Source: Edaphochlamys debaryana
Taxonomy: Eukaryota > Chlorophyta > Chlorophyceae > Chlamydomonadales
Assembly (NCBI GenBank): GCA_016858145.1
Contig: JAEHOE010000042.1
Coordinates: 744,001-808,000 of the forward strand
Direction of reading: 5' to 3'
Length of the DNA stretch: 64,000 bases
How positions within the stretch are numbered: position 1 is the first letter of the stretch; the number at the start of each line of letters is the position of its first letter. Positions 33,601 to 46,600 of the stretch are shown piece by piece. The notes under the pieces were generated by a model. That model was not told the DNA's origin, did no database searches, and saw only the letters and a program-made list of their open reading frames with translations. Both the position numbers and the translations under genes were made by a program.

Positions 33601-36600
33601 CTCGGCTAGGCTATCGGTATGCAGCGCTTTTGAAACCGCCCCGTGACTTTGTTCCCTAGGCTGGCGCCCTAACCCCGGCATCCCAACCCCGCACCACCAC
33701 CTGCGCGACGCTGCTGCGCTTGCTTGCGCAATGCGGGGCCGCACTCTCTGAACAACAGCACGCCACCACCACCACCGCAATCACATACAACGGCAACGCC
33801 GCACCTGCGCGAAGAGCTGCTTGAAGTACTCGAAGGGCAGGCGCGCGCGGCGGGAGAGCGCCGCCAGCGCCGCGTCATTGCCCATGGAGCCCAGCGGCTC
33901 AGCGCCCGAGCGGGCCATGGGGGCCATGAGCAGCTCCAGGCCCTCGCGCGTGTAGCCGAACACCTGCGGGGACGCAGCAGCAAGGGGGTGGGGTTCAGCG
34001 GCGGAAGCGGAGTTGCGCGGCTGGTACCGCTGCTGCTCGTGCTGCTCCCGTCAGCGCAGGTCGTCACCGCAAGCAGCACATGCGGAAGCAGGGGCAAGCA
34101 ACGCGCTACGGGCTCTAGGGGTGGGTATCAGCTTGCCTTGAGCGGGGTGAGAAGCGACTGGATGCCGGCGTCCAGCTCCGAGGCCACGGGCGCGTGCGTG
34201 CCGTTGCCGTTACCGTTGGTGTACGAGCCGTTGCCGTTGCCGTTACCGTTGGTGGCGGCGCCCAGCAGCTTGGCCACGGACTGCACGCCGGGCAGGGGCG
34301 CAGGGATGCGCTGGTCGGGCTTGACGCTGGCCGTGAGCTGCTGCAGCGTGATGGCGTGGTCCTCCAGCCAGCGGGAGTAGGCCCTGCGTTTGCGGTAATA
34401 GGGTGGATTTGGGGGTTACGGGGTTTGCATAGGAAGGTTGCAGGGGCCGACCCACATCGCTTGGACGCCGACCCACATTGCTGCGGAGCCTGCTGCGCGC
34501 CGGCCAGGCGCCCTTGCCCTCTGCCGCCGCTCTGACCCGCTCCACTGCATCGCACGCGCCCCTTTTTTGGGGCACACAGCGCCTCCGCCCCCCATTGTTT
34601 GCCATACATCCCATCAAAAGGAGCACACGAAAACGCACCTGCGGGTCGAGTAGCGCTCCTTGAGCTCCTTGTCCTCCACCAGGCGGTGCTCGTCGAAGTC
34701 CACCAGCAGGATGTTGCCGGGCATGAGCCGGCCCTTGCGCACCACCTCCTCGGGCGGGATATCCACCACGCCCACCTGCGCAAACGCAATGGCAGGGGGC
34801 GGTTTGGGCGGTTGGTCGCCACACCAGTACGGTAGCCACAACGCACAGCCACACCATGACGGGCCTCCGCAACAGCCCTCCTCTCGTCGGTCCGCCAATC
34901 CTACCTCCGAGGCCATGATCACGCGGCCGCCCTTGGTCACGTAGTAGCGGCCGGGGCGCAGACCGTTGCGGTCCAGCGTGGCGCCCAGGTAGCGGCCGTC
35001 CGTGAACGACACCAGCGCGGGGCCGTCCCAGGGCTCCATCACGGCGCTGTGGTAGCGGTAGAACGACTTCTTCTCCTGTGGGCGTTTGGCAGTGATTTTG
35101 GGTCAGTGCACCCGCGCGTGGTATATCTTTGGGGGGCGTGAGCGGCCTAGTTGCGTGTCTGGTCTAGACCCGCTGTTATGCAGGGACTTGTGCCAAGCTC
35201 ACGCGTTGCGGCGCAATTCTTTTCGTCTGCTCAACAGCTGCCGGAAAACTGCAGCTACCCCTTTTCACCACTCAAGCCACACCTCTGGCCCTCTGCACCG
35301 CCCTGCCACTGCCGCCGCCACAATCACTCCTGCACCCCCTTCCTCCATCCTCCCATACCGCCTCACCCCACGCCACCCAGGCCCCTCAACCGCCTCTGCC
35401 CCACCCCCTCAGCCCGTCTTGACGAGGAACCCACCGCGTTCATGAGCGGGTCGTTCTGCCAGGCCTCCGGGATGAGCATCATCATGGCCTCGGGCATGTC
35501 GCGGCCGCCCGCGCGCGTCAGCAGCTCCAGCACCGAGTCGAAGGCGCCGGAGTCGGACGAGGTGGCGGGGATGATGGGCTCCAGCTGCGGGGTGGGTAAG
35601 GGGGTCGGGTCACTTGGGGTTTTAGCCATATGGCTGCGGTCGTTTGTAGTGCGGGGGCTGCTGGCACACTGCTGAAGTGCCGGCCGACCGTAAAGGGTCC
35701 CCTGAAACTCCAGACTAGGCCAATGCGTGGTGTTCGTCGGCTGGCAGCCCCAGTGCCCCACCTGCTCCACGACCTCCTTGGGCAGGCCGAGCTTGAGGCA
35801 GGCGATGGCGCCCTCGCGCGCGCGCATCCAGTTGGCGTTGCCGCGCAGCGTGTTGATCTCGCCGTTGTGGCCCAGGTTGCGCATGGGCTGCGCGCGCGCC
35901 CAGCTGCGGCCAGGCAGGAGGAGGGCCACGGAGGAGGCGGGGGCACGTTGGGGGCGCTGCACACAAGTTTCCTCATACTATACTGAGGGACAGCTGCAAA
36001 ACCCCAACCCAGATCGGCGTTTGCCCAGGAGCACACACGCCCGGCCTTGTCCTTGTCCGTCAAACTGCCTGGCGCCCGCGGAAGCCACCCACCTGGGGAA
36101 GGTGTTGGTGGAGAAGCGCGAGTGCACCAGGGCCATGTAGGAGCGGAAGTCCTCGCGCTGCAGGTCCTTGAAGTACACGCGCACCTGGGGGGGGGCGGGG
36201 AAAGGATGAGGGGGACGAGACGGGGTCACAATAGGGAAGTCAACATGTCACGGGGGTATCACGCGGTGAGCATGGGTCGCGTGCGGTCTTTACAGAGGAG
36301 GGGGTTCAAAGGCAGGGCGCACCTGCTCGGGCGTCAGCTGGCCCTTGTACACGATGGTCTTCGACGACAGCGAGCAGTAGTAGGCGTCGTCGTCGCTGAT
36401 GCCGGCGGTGCGCAGGTTGTGCTCAATCATCTTGCGCAGGATGAACATCTGGCGGTGGGGGTTAAGGAGGGCGGAGGCAGCATGCAGGCAGGGTCAGGGC
36501 AGTGCTAGGGCTGGGACAGGTGTCGGTTCGGGTCCTATAAGCCGCAAGCAGCACTTCAGCAGCCTGCAGGAGTGGGGGAGCCAAGCCCACCTGCTGCTCG

Positions 36601-37740
36601 GTCTCCAGGGCGGCGTGGTTGCCAGTGCTGGTCAGGAACCACTGCTCGATGATGGGCTCCGTGGAGATGGCCGACTGGCCCAGCGAGCGGTTGTTGGTCG
36701 GCACCACACGCCAGGTGAGCGTGACGTGGCCGAGCTGCGACGCCACGCGCTCAACAATGTCGCGGACCTTGTTGCGGAGGGCCTCCTCCTGGGGCATGAA
36801 GATTTGGCCGACGGCGTAGGCGCCCACCGGCGGCAGCTTGATGCCCTGCTCCTCCATGAGGACGGCCTGGAAGAAGCCGTCGGGCATGCCCACGAGGATA
36901 CCAGCGCCATCACCTGCGAGGGGAAGGCAAACGCGGTCGCGATTGGTGTTGCAGTCGGTCGGAAGCGGAGCGACTTGCAGGCGACTTGCACCTGGGACCC
37001 TTCAACTCATCGGGCTAAACTGAGAAGTACGCGTCCTTCTGGGCCCGCCAAAGCGCCCCAAATCGGCCAACTGAAAAAGCGCAGGGAAAGCGTCTCGGAT
37101 GTGGTTGCACCAGACCACCACGGCGACGCGCAAACCCTGGCCCTCGCAGAGCGCTTCCAGGGCTGCTGAGGGTGCACACTCGCCGCACTCGCCCCGCTGG
37201 GGCCCCTCGGCGAGCTCGCGGCGCTCAACACGTGCAGAGACCTGTGCAACTCCCAAAGTCCCGGCCTCAGGCGCCCTCGAAGCCTAAACCCTGCCGGGCC
37301 GATCCCCATAGCATCAAATTCTTCTCACCGGTGTTCGCCTCACAACCGCAGGCGCCGCGGTGCGTCATGCGCTGCAGCATCGTGAGGGCATCCTTGATAC
37401 ACTTCCGCGAGGGTTGCTTGGACAGCTCGCCGACGAAGCCGACGCCACAAGCATCGCGCTGGTCCTCCGAATTGAAGAGACCGGCCGACTCAGGCACCGC
37501 GCTGTGAGCATCGCACACATGCCGGCTGCCGAGCGAAGGCCCTGCTGGGGCCAGACGCGGCTGAACGGTGGTGCGAGGGCGCGAGGCAGCCGGGCCGGGC
37601 CTGGTGGAGCTGCGGTTGGCAGCCGGCACGGTCCTTCCCGCTCGCGGGAGCGGAGTCGGCCGGGCTTGCTGCTGCGCAGCGCTGCCCGCAGCGCTCGTCT
37701 GCGCTCCGGGCAGCGCTAGCTGCCCCACTGGCTGGGGCAT
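24637..37740 (-). CDS. NADH-dependent glutamate synthase (GOGAT)
   Basis: Makes two glutamates from glutamine and 2-oxoglutarate with NADH, as the partner of glutamine synthetase in nitrogen assimilation, probably in the plastid. About 35 exons are traceable. The Ala/Pro/Arg/Ser-rich N-terminus from the ATG at 37740 looks like a transit peptide. It leads to DACGVGF (near 37450), whose Cys is the class-II amidotransferase nucleophile. [12 protein letters not shown] (near 36110) and [14 protein letters not shown] (near 35860) complete that domain. The FMN synthase domain includes [10 protein letters not shown] (near 31390), GEGGELPG (near 31090) and the 3Fe-4S motif [20 protein letters not shown] (near 30270). 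The GXGXG domain follows (29050-28450). The C-terminal NADH module has CMECGTPFC (near 27480), [16 protein letters not shown] (near 26790) and [13 protein letters not shown] (near 25950). This fused module excludes ferredoxin-GOGAT. It ends HRPPVAV. An Asn/Gly-rich insert lies near 34200-34260. Confidence 0.96.
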
Positions 37741-39031
37741 CGCGGCTGGGGCTCAGAGCGGCGTCGATCGATGTGTCGGAACTGTATCAAAGCCCTTCTT
37801 CTATCTTTGCTATCCAGACTCTGTTCGCCGTAAGGCGCCGGCTTGTGCAGCCGACAACGTGAACTGGAAATGGTCTGCGCACGCACGGCGGCGAGGCTAA
37901 GTGTCCGCGATCAGCCGTATCTGCACGCTCATGCGCCCGAGGCACGTTGCACAGCGGCGGCGGCGACAACAACCTGCCTATCGCTAAGATGTCTTTGAGG
38001 TTTTGATTGGTGAGCGGCCTAAGCCCGGCGACCGAGAAAGGGCGGCTGGTCACGTTGACTTTCTGCAGCGCGGCCGATAGGCCACTTCTCTGCGCCAGCG
38101 GGTTTTGGGCCAAAGAATAGGCAACACCGGACTCGATTCTCGCATTACTGCGCACTTTGCGCAGGCGCGCGATTCATCGCGCAAGTGTCGGAGTCGCTAG
38201 GGCTTGCCTGGGTGTTGCACGTCGCTTGGCGCGAACCGCTATTACTGCGACACCTGAACACCTGTCGTCGCGGGCTCGCCCGGGCAACCCGCCCGTCCTC
38301 CCGCCGACGCTTTCCGTGCCTTTAGCGCTTTTCCGAATTACGCGTGATTCATGCTCGTCTCGCAGGCGCATGATGGAGTGGCGGGGGACAGCCTCGGGGC
38401 CAAGGCGGGGGGCGGGGCCTGGGGCCCGCAAGTTGCGTGCTGTCTCTTGCGGGGGTAGGGCCCCTCGTGCGCAGGGCGGGAGCGGAGAGGACACAGACTC
38501 GGGGCTCAGGCAGGGGCCGTGTCCTCAGTCCGCTTTCCGCAGGAGTCTGCAGTCCGCCCTCAGCTGGCCCAGGGAAGTACCGCTCGCGTGCGCGGCTGCC
38601 ACCGGCTGCCGCCAGGTTAGACCCTCGGCGACGCACATCGCTGGCACCCTGCTATCCAGTAGGTGGCGCTCTCGCTCAACCCCTCCCCTTCTGGAGGCGG
38701 TTCCTGCTGTAACCATCGCATCCTCTGCTATCTCCTCGGCGTTGCAAAACTTGCAACAGCGGCTGCGTCGACGCGCTGTGCATGGCCCCTGCGTGCGGTC
38801 ATGCCTGCGTCGGCTGGATCCTCCAGGCCCCTATGAGCACCAGTGATCACCAACCCGCAGCTGCCTGTCTTGGCAACCAGGCCCAGCCGGTGCGGCGTGA
38901 GCGTTCATGCCTGCGTCGGATGGATCTGTGGCACTTTCTGGAACTCCCACAGGACCAGTCCGCCCCCGCGCGCCTTGCTGAGTGTCGCCATGGGTAGCGG
39001 TGTGGGGCGCATGTTACCGCTGGCCGCTCAA
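37741..39031. other. GOGAT upstream region and dioxygenase 3' UTR
   Basis: The two flanking genes run in the same (minus) direction, so this 1.3 kb should hold the 3' UTR of the upstream gene and the GOGAT promoter. No TATA box near the GOGAT start and no sense-strand TGTAA were seen. Arg-rich open frames on both strands lack domains or splice support. Confidence 0.35.
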
Positions 39032-42000
39032 TCATTCCGCACCCCCCGTCACTTGCCTCCTCTTCCGCTTCGCCCCCCCGCGGCGCCGCCGCTTCTTAGC
39101 GCTCCCTTCCCCTGCCTTGGCCTGAGCACCCCCTTGGCTGCCCTGCCTACCCTCGCCTCCACCCTCGCCCGGCTCCTCTTCTCCCCCGCTTCCTCCGCTG
39201 TCCCCGCTGCCTCCCTCCTCGCCCTCCCGAGCCGGCCCTGGCCCCAGCCCCTCGTCCCTGCCACCCCCACCCCCACCACCTTCATTTTCTGCCCCTGCTT
39301 CCCCGCCTTCGCCCTCCGATGAAGCCATTACGGCATCCGCCGCCGCCGTTGCAACCGCTCCCGTGGCTTTCCGTGCCGACGCGGCCCCGTCCACAGCGCA
39401 ATCCGCTGATGCTGTGGCCGCCGCTGTGGCCCCGTCCTCTGCAGCCGTGGGCTCGTCGGTGCCGTTCCCAGCAGAAGCCCCCGCCTGCTCCTTCCTCCGC
39501 TTCCGCCCGGCCCCGCCGCGCCTGCTCCGGCGCGTCTTGGCCTTGGAGCCGGGCGCAGCAGCCTGCTCGCCGCCTTGCGCGCCGCTGGGGCCCGCCGGGG
39601 CCGCCTCCTCAGCCCCGTCGTCGCTCGCAGACCCGCCCTCCGCGTCTAGCCGTGTCGGCTCCGTGCCTACCGTGCCTGCGCCTGGCCCTTGTCGCGCAGC
39701 CGTCGCCGTTGCGGTCGCTGTTGCACCCCCATGCCCCCCAGCTCCCTGGACTGGCTCCGGCCCGGCTCCTCCTGCTGCCGCCTCGCTGTCCCCTGCCGCC
39801 CCGCCGCCTGCCCCTGCGGCTGCTCCTGGCCCTGCGCCCGTGCCTGGGCCATCCTCACCTCCGCCTTTCCCGCCTCCCCCCCGCCCGGCAGCTGCTCCGC
39901 ACGTTGCAGGCTTTCCTCCCACTCCTGCAGTCGCTTCGCCAGCGCCTGCGCCGTTGGCGGTGGCCTCAGGCCCGGCGGCCGCGCCTTGGGCCTCCGCCGC
40001 CTCCGCCGCCGCCAGGCCCGTCCCCGGCACCGCCGCCGCGCCCCCCGCCGCCGCCCGGCCCTTCCCCGCCGCCAGCCCCGCCACCACTCGGTCCAGCACG
40101 GAGGCGGAGCCGAAGGGCGAGGGGCGACCCCAGTGGGGCCGGGCCAGGCTCACCCGCTGCCCGGGCCTGCGGCCACGATACACAGCGCCGGGCACACGGC
40201 GGGACGTAAGGTCGAGAGTAGGAACAAGGCACGAAAGCGTGCGTGCGGTTGGCAGGCTTTGCAGCCTTAACACCTCGGGACCCCGGACATGTCCCGCCTC
40301 CCTCCTATCGTTCATGTCCCTATCCAATCCATCTAAACCGGACAAGGGTTGCCGTGGTGGCGTCGCATCCGATCCGGTCGCGTTCCGGGGCTCTCGGACA
40401 TGGCCCGCGACGTGACCCCATCCCCTCCTATCGCGCACACATCATCACACGGGCTGGGTCGGGCTTCGGTTTGCTCGGACTTTCGGTTCCGTATCTAAGG
40501 CCGGCCGGCTAATCACCGCGCCTGAGACTCCCAGGCTCATGCGAGCAGCCCTTTACACATCATCACACGCCCGCACGATTCCAGGCTGTGACTTCCCCAC
40601 TCCCCCCACCTCTTTGGCAGCAGCACCAGCTTCCACACCAGCGAGTACCGCGGCCTCCCCGCGGCCCGCGAGGGCGGGTTGAGGCGGTGCACCACGTCCT
40701 GGTCGAACAGCACCGCGCGGTAGGGCTGGGGCAGAGGGGGGTGTTGTAAAAGCTGAGCTACTACCCCGCCCACTCCTCCCCCCCCCACGCACACACCCCA
40801 CACACAACAGCCCCACCCCGCCCCACCTTGGGCTGCACCACCCCTCCCCACCCGTTTCCCCCCACCCGTTCCTCCCCAACCCTGCACTTCAGCAACCCTC
40901 CGCAGCCCCACCCCGCCCCACCTTGGGCTGCACCACCACATCCTGCCCCTCCCACTCCTCACCCCCTCCCATCATACCATCCCGCCCCGCCCCGCCCCAC
41001 CTTGGGCTGCACCACCACGCCGCAGCCGCTGCCGCCGTCCAGGAACAGCGTCTCCGCGTCCCAGCCCCGCTCCCAGTGGTCGTTGAGGTAGAGCATGAGC
41101 GACACGAACACGGGCCGGCCGGGCTCCTGGAGGCGGTTCGGACAGGGCGACACGCGGGTTGGGGGTTTCGCGGGGGGGAAGGGGGCGTTATGGCGGAGCC
41201 GGGAGGGGAGTGGAGGTATGCAGGTGTTGGTGCGGGCGTGAGGCACAGCACGCAAGAGACCAGCCTGCCGATTGGCGTCGCAAACTGGCGGCTGGTGGAG
41301 GGGCAGGGGCGCCGTGTGGATTGGGGCCGAGCGGTGGGTGCGCAGGCTCACCCGGTTCACGTACTGCCCGTACTCCAAGGTCCACGGGGAGGGGTACGGC
41401 AGCGTTGAAGGGTCAGCGTCCACGTGCCTGCGGTTGCCACGTGGCTGCGTCAGGCGAAGATTAGAGAGGAGCTCCCTCCACACTAGCACACGCCTCGCTG
41501 TTACTGCCGTACACCTCGCTGATGACTCACCAGCCGTACGTGTCGCCGTACGCCGCCGCATTCGCCACAAACCTGTACGGGATCAACACGGACCAGATCC
41601 CACCTGAGCACCTGCGCCGTGCACAGACCTTTGTAGCGCAAGCGGCGCGTCACGCCCAGATCCCCCTCCCAATCCGGTCTCGCCACCCAGCACCGCCTCC
41701 CACCCCGCCCCGGCCGCCACCATACACCGGCCCCAGCCATGCACCTTAGCCCACCTTTCTCCCCAACCCCGGACCCGCCCCCACCCCACCCACTGGTTGC
41801 AGTCCACATCGGCGCCCTCAAGCCCACTCGAATCGGACTCAGTGCCAGACGCCTCCCCCGCCGCCGCCTCGTCCGCCTGAGCTGCCTCCGCTGCTGCGTC
41901 CGTCGCCTCTGCCTTTGCGTCCGCTGCCTCTGCGGCCTCCGCTGCCGCCGCCTCCCCCGGGCGCCGCCGCTCCAGCCCCGGGGCGTGCCGCCCTGCGCCT

Positions 42001-43250
42001 GACACCGCGCCGCCCTCCGTGCGCTGCCGCTTCCGCGGCTGCCCCTCCGAGTTATCTCCCGCCTCTTGCGGCCTTTCGAGTCCGCCGGCGGCGTGCTGCC
42101 CTGTCCTCTCCAGCGCCTCCGCCCCTGTGGTTCCGTCGCTCTCCGCGCCCTCGCCCTCCTCCTCTCCGTCTCCCTCGCCCTCGTCCTTCTGCCCGCCACG
42201 CTGCCGCTGCGGCGCAGGGCATGCAGTCAGGCAGGCGAAGCTCCATACACGCGACGACAAGTCACACAGGCGTATCGGCAACAGCGTGGCGTTATACTGC
42301 ATCAATCCCAACCAACCCGCACTTGCACGCCGCCTCGTCCCGCCCCGCCACATCCAAGCCCAGCCACCCCGTACGACGCACCTGGATCGCGTCCGAGGGC
42401 ATGTGCGCGATGACGTAATCGGGGTACAGCCTGGCCAGGCGGCTCTGCACCTCGAGCCGCGCGCGCAGGGGCTCCGCCGCCAGCGCCGCCAGCGCCTCCC
42501 CCCGCAGGCCCCACGTGGGGGCAGCCTCGGGGTCGGCCCGGTCGCGTGTGGCGCGCTGCCACTTGTCAGCGGGCGGGGGCTGCCGGATGTCCCAGCCTGG
42601 GCGCAAGATGGCGGTTGGTGGACGGTGGGGGCAGAGGAGGGGCGCGTGCGTTGTTGGCGGAGATAGGCTGCCGCAGGCAGCGCTCAAGCGCAGGCATGCA
42701 CACAGCAAGCGGCAGCCCAAGGCACGGCTCCATCCCGCATCAGGCCCTCAAGTACCGTTAGGTCACGGCCTCATCGCCCCCTCTGCTTGATGTCATGGCC
42801 CTGCCAAAGCCCCACCCATCCATCCCGCGCCCCCCGCCGCGCCGCACCGGGCTGCGTGAGGTAGCCCAGCAGCTCCCGCCGCTCGTCCTCCCCGAACAGC
42901 TCGTCCAACACCACCAGATGAGCGAAGTCAACGCGAGCCTGCCACACGGCAACATTTCAAAGCGTTGACTGCCACATGTACAAAGTCAGCGCGTGACTGG
43001 CGTCACGATGGATGGTGGGGCGGCTGATACAGGGGACCGACAGGGACCGAGTTGAGTGGGCGGGGCCCCTCGCGACCATGGCCCTCCGCCACCCTCGTAC
43101 CACTCCCTGTGCGTCTGGCACGATGCATGCATCCAGAGTGACGTTCAGTGCAACTTTGGCGCCGGAGGGAGCCCAATCCGTGTCGTGCGTGGCGATGGGC
43201 CGCAGCGCCAGCGCCGGCGCTGTCGGTACGCGTGGGGGTCCTTCCGACAT
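39032..43250 (-). CDS. 2-oxoglutarate/Fe(II)-dependent dioxygenase family protein
   Basis: The catalytic core resembles prolyl-hydroxylase-like 2OG oxygenases. The exon near 41570-41535 gives FVANAAAYGDTYG, joined in frame to WHVDADPSTLPYPSPWT (near 41440-41365), which has the metal-binding H-x-D. REPGRPVFVSLMLYLNDHWE and WDAETLFLDGGSGCGVVVQPK follow (41130-41000). VLFDQDVVHRLNPP and GRPRYSLVWKLVLLPKR (40730-40610) supply the distal His and the 2-oxoglutarate-binding Arg. N-terminal exons contain VDFAHLVVLDELFGEDERRELL (near 42930) and DYVIAHMPSDAIQ (near 42400). A disordered acidic block (about 42210-41790) splits the N-terminal part from the core. The last exon (40170-39032) adds about 380 low-complexity residues ending in basic KKRRRRGG and KRKRR, probable nuclear localisation signals. 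The ATG at 43250 is the only in-frame Met; the substrate is unknown. Confidence 0.8.
40826..41016. repeat. Tandem copies of a dioxygenase exon end with its donor
   Basis: The 17-base string ccttgggctgcaccacc, with surrounding ccccgccccac, occurs at 41000-41016 (the coding exon end, VVQPK plus donor), at 40921-40937 and at 40826-40842. The last two are in the following intron, so spacings are 79 and 95 bp. Confidence 0.85.
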
Positions 43251-43616
43251 CGGGTCCCGTGCCGGGAACGTCCGCTCGTCGGGTCGCCCGTGCCGCAGCA
43301 CAGGCGCGCTAGAGGTTAATGAAGCTGTACTTGCGATGGGCCATGGCAGGTGGCGCGGGCGCGCGGAGTGGATGTGCAGGCGGGATGTGCACGGTATCAG
43401 TGCCGTTGGCGGGATGGTGTATTGCAGCTTCGATGTATTCTGCAGCTGTTTATGTCGATGTAGGCCGTGGCGAAGCTGTGAGGAGCGTGCGCACGGCGCA
43501 AGCAGATCGTCGCGAGGCGCGAGCAATCCGGGGCCCACTGCCAATGCGCCTCGCTGAATGGTCTGCCTGGGAAACGTCTTGTGTTCGCTACATCATTGAA
43601 TAGTTAGCGACGCGCC
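43251..43616. promoter_or_regulatory. Divergent promoter region of dioxygenase and FAD-synthetase genes
   Basis: Only 366 bp separate the two start codons on opposite strands. On the minus strand MAHRKYSFIN precedes an in-frame TAG near 43316, so a short upstream exon of the dioxygenase may also lie here. No clear TATA box. Confidence 0.4.
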
Positions 43617-46600
43617 ATGGCAGATATTCTAGAGTGTTTGGACTCGATTCCGGACCCGGTCGTCGCGGACAAAGCGCGTAAGGCCATACAGGTCCTGCGG
43701 AGGACATGTGCCTTGCATCCGTAAGTGCGGGCTGGCATCTGAGACAGCAGACCGCGCCCATCGACTGGGGTTGATGGCGTGCGCTTGCGCGGGGCTCAGC
43801 TTTGGAGCAGTTGGCAGTCACCCACGGAACTGCTATGTGCGCATTCCGGAGGGGGGGGGACTCCGAGAAGCGCAAGGGGGACTCGCTCCAGTTGGCGCGG
43901 GTTAACTGACGTCGACAACGGGGGGGGATGCGCAGCACGCCTGGGGAATGCTGGGGTGGGGCCCAGCCTGGGCCAAGACCGTGCTGTCCTGCCTGTCGGG
44001 CTCTCACGCACGTACCATCCCTCAGGCTTGACAAGATCGCCTTCAGCTTCAACGGAGGGAAGGACTCGACCGTCATCCTGCACCTGCTGCGGGCGGCTGT
44101 GGTGCAGCAGCTGGGGCCCGACGTGCAGGGTGGGACGGGGCTCGACGGGGCCGCTGCATGCCCGCCCGCCCGCACCGGGTTTGCAGCAAACGTGTATTGC
44201 CAGCGAGCGCAAGTTTGCACGGCACGGGTGCGCTGTCCTGCAGTGCCCGCTGTTCTGCAGGCCTGGCAGCGCTTTCTCCCAAGGGGTTGCTGTGTTGCAC
44301 GTACGCACGGGGTGGGCTGTCCTACAGTAATGCGGAACCGCCTGGCCTTGAACCTGAGCTCAAGCTTTCAGTGTGCTCCCGTCCGCAGGGCTGGGCGGCA
44401 TTCAGTCCTTCTACTTTAAGAAGGCGGATGACTTTGAGGAGGTCAAGCAGTTCGTGGAGAGCGCGGACGCGCAGTGGGTGGCGTCGTTGGGGCAGCGCCC
44501 GGGGGGAGGGCGGTGGGGTCTGTTAGGATGGCGTGCGGGGTGGTGCAAGCGGTGGGGTAAGGCGAGATCCAGCAGCGAGCAGTGGGCGTACGCGTGTAAG
44601 TCGAGCGGCGCCATTCAGCAGCCCCATTCCTTCTGGCCCCTTTCCATCCCGCTTCCAACCCCATTCCACCGCCTTTCCGGCCCCTTTGTCCCCAATCGCG
44701 CACACAGGTACGGCCTGGGCGTGGACTACCTTACGGACCCCGACTTCAAGACGGGGCTGTGCGACTACCTGACCCGCACCGGAGTCATGTCCATCGTGCT
44801 GGGCACGCGGAGGTGGGGGAGGGGGAGGGTGTGAGGGTCTGCTCTGTTACGCCAGGGAAGCGGGAGGCGGCAAGCGGGAAGCCGGCCAGGCGCTGTGGTC
44901 CGGAACCGGATCCGTGTGTGTTACGGGGGGCTCATGAAAGGCCGGACTCCACGGAAGGGAGCAGCCATGCGGGCAGGGGGCAGAGGACAGCCAAGAGAAC
45001 CATCCCCTCCTGTCCTCCCTGTCCCAACCACATCGTCCTCGATGCCAATCGTCCTTTTCGTCCCCCTGTCCCTCTCCCCCTCCCCCGCTCCCCCCTTCCC
45101 CCTCCCCCTACATCCTTCAGAGGCGACCCCAACGCCTCGGGTCAGGACCAGTTCTGCCCCAGCTCCGACGGCTGGCCGCCCTTCATGCGCGTCAACCCCG
45201 TCATCGACTGGACCTACCACGACGTGTGGGTCTTCCTGAGGGCGGCCAAGGTGGGGGCCGGAGGGCACGGGTGGTGGTGGGGGGTGAATGCAACGTGCAT
45301 CTATCCGGGTGTGGGCCCGCAGCCACAGAACACGCTCAGGGGGTTGGGGGGGTGGGGCAGGAGAAGCCCTCGGGGAGCTTATGTCGAGGGCGGCAGAGGA
45401 CACAGCTCCGCGCACAGCCTCAGTGGCGCAAGGCCGCGAGAACTAGGCCGTGCCGTGCTGTGCCGTCCCATGGTGGCCCTGAGGCATGAGGGTGCATGCT
45501 GTGCCGTGCCGTGTGCTGAGCCTCCTCCGCATGCCACGCAGGTGTCGTACTGCATACTGTACGACCGAGGCTACACGTCGCTGGGGAGCATCAAGAACAC
45601 GCTGCCAAACAGGCGGGGCGGGGCGGGGAGCGGCAGGGCGGGCTCGTGGGGTGGGGCGGGGGGCGTTGGAGCCCCAACTCTGCTTGGAAATCATGACGCC
45701 CCGCCACACTGACACCACACCGCTCCTGTTCACCTCCTGAAACCTTCATCCCCTCCCCGGTACCGCGCCTCTCCTGCCTGCCCCTCTCCGGCCTGCCCCT
45801 CTCCTGCTTGCATCCCCAGCTCCCTGCTACCCTCCTGACACCTCCATCCCCCACCTCCATGCCCTCTCCGGCCTGCCCCTCTCCCCCCCGCAGCTCCCTG
45901 CTCCGCCCCGACGGCGCCTTCGAGCCCGCCTACCACCTGGCGGACGGCCGCCTGGAGCGCATGGGCCGCCTGCACCCCGCACCCGCGCCCCACCACCCCC
46001 ACCCCCACCCCCACCCCCATCTCCACCCCAAGCCGGGGCACGGCTCCCAGGGGCCCCATGGGCAGGGGCAAGGGCAGAGGCACGGCCCGGAGCAGCGGGG
46101 AGGGTCGGGGCCGCTGGCGGGGCCCGGCAAGCCGGCGGAGGACCGGGCGGCGGGCGGGGCAGCGGGGCGGGGGCGGGGTGGAGCAGCGGCCGGGGCAGGA
46201 GCGGCGGAGGCGGGGTCCGGGGCGGAGGGTGATGGCGAGGCGGAGGCGGGGGCGGGGGCCGAGTCGGACATTGCGCCGGAGGGGGAGGACAGCGCCTTTG
46301 GCGGCGCGCCGGGGCGGGGCCCGGGGGGGCTCAGCGGCAGCCGGCAGCGCACAACAGGCGCAGGCTCCACCGGGGGGGCCCTGGTTTCGGAGCTCACCCG
46401 CAGCGCCGCCATCGTCATTGTGGGGGACGAGCTGCTGTCGGGGAAGGTGAGGGGGGGGGTGCCAAGGCCTGAGGGTCTAGGGGCGAGGGTATCCTGTGGG
46501 ACTTGGTGCTTGCTGGTCTGGTAGGGGCGGGAGGCGCGTTGGCAGTGGGCGACGAGCTGCTGTCGGGGAAAGTGAGGGGGCGCTTGCGTGAGACTCCAGG

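Noticed and set aside
24637..37740. Ferredoxin-dependent GOGAT or a separate small-subunit gene
   Set aside because: The C-terminal FAD/NADH-binding module is joined to the large-subunit part through in-frame exons on one strand, as in eukaryotic NADH-GOGAT.
37787..38155. Minus-strand frame (AQRSGLSAALQKVNV...) upstream of GOGAT
   Set aside because: It begins with GTG, has no ATG or splice partner, and lies where the GOGAT 5' UTR and promoter are expected.
38157..38846. 229-codon plus-strand frame
   Set aside because: Arg/Ser/Pro-rich, low-complexity composition typical of chance frames in this genome, with no supporting exon structure despite a TGTAA near 38708.
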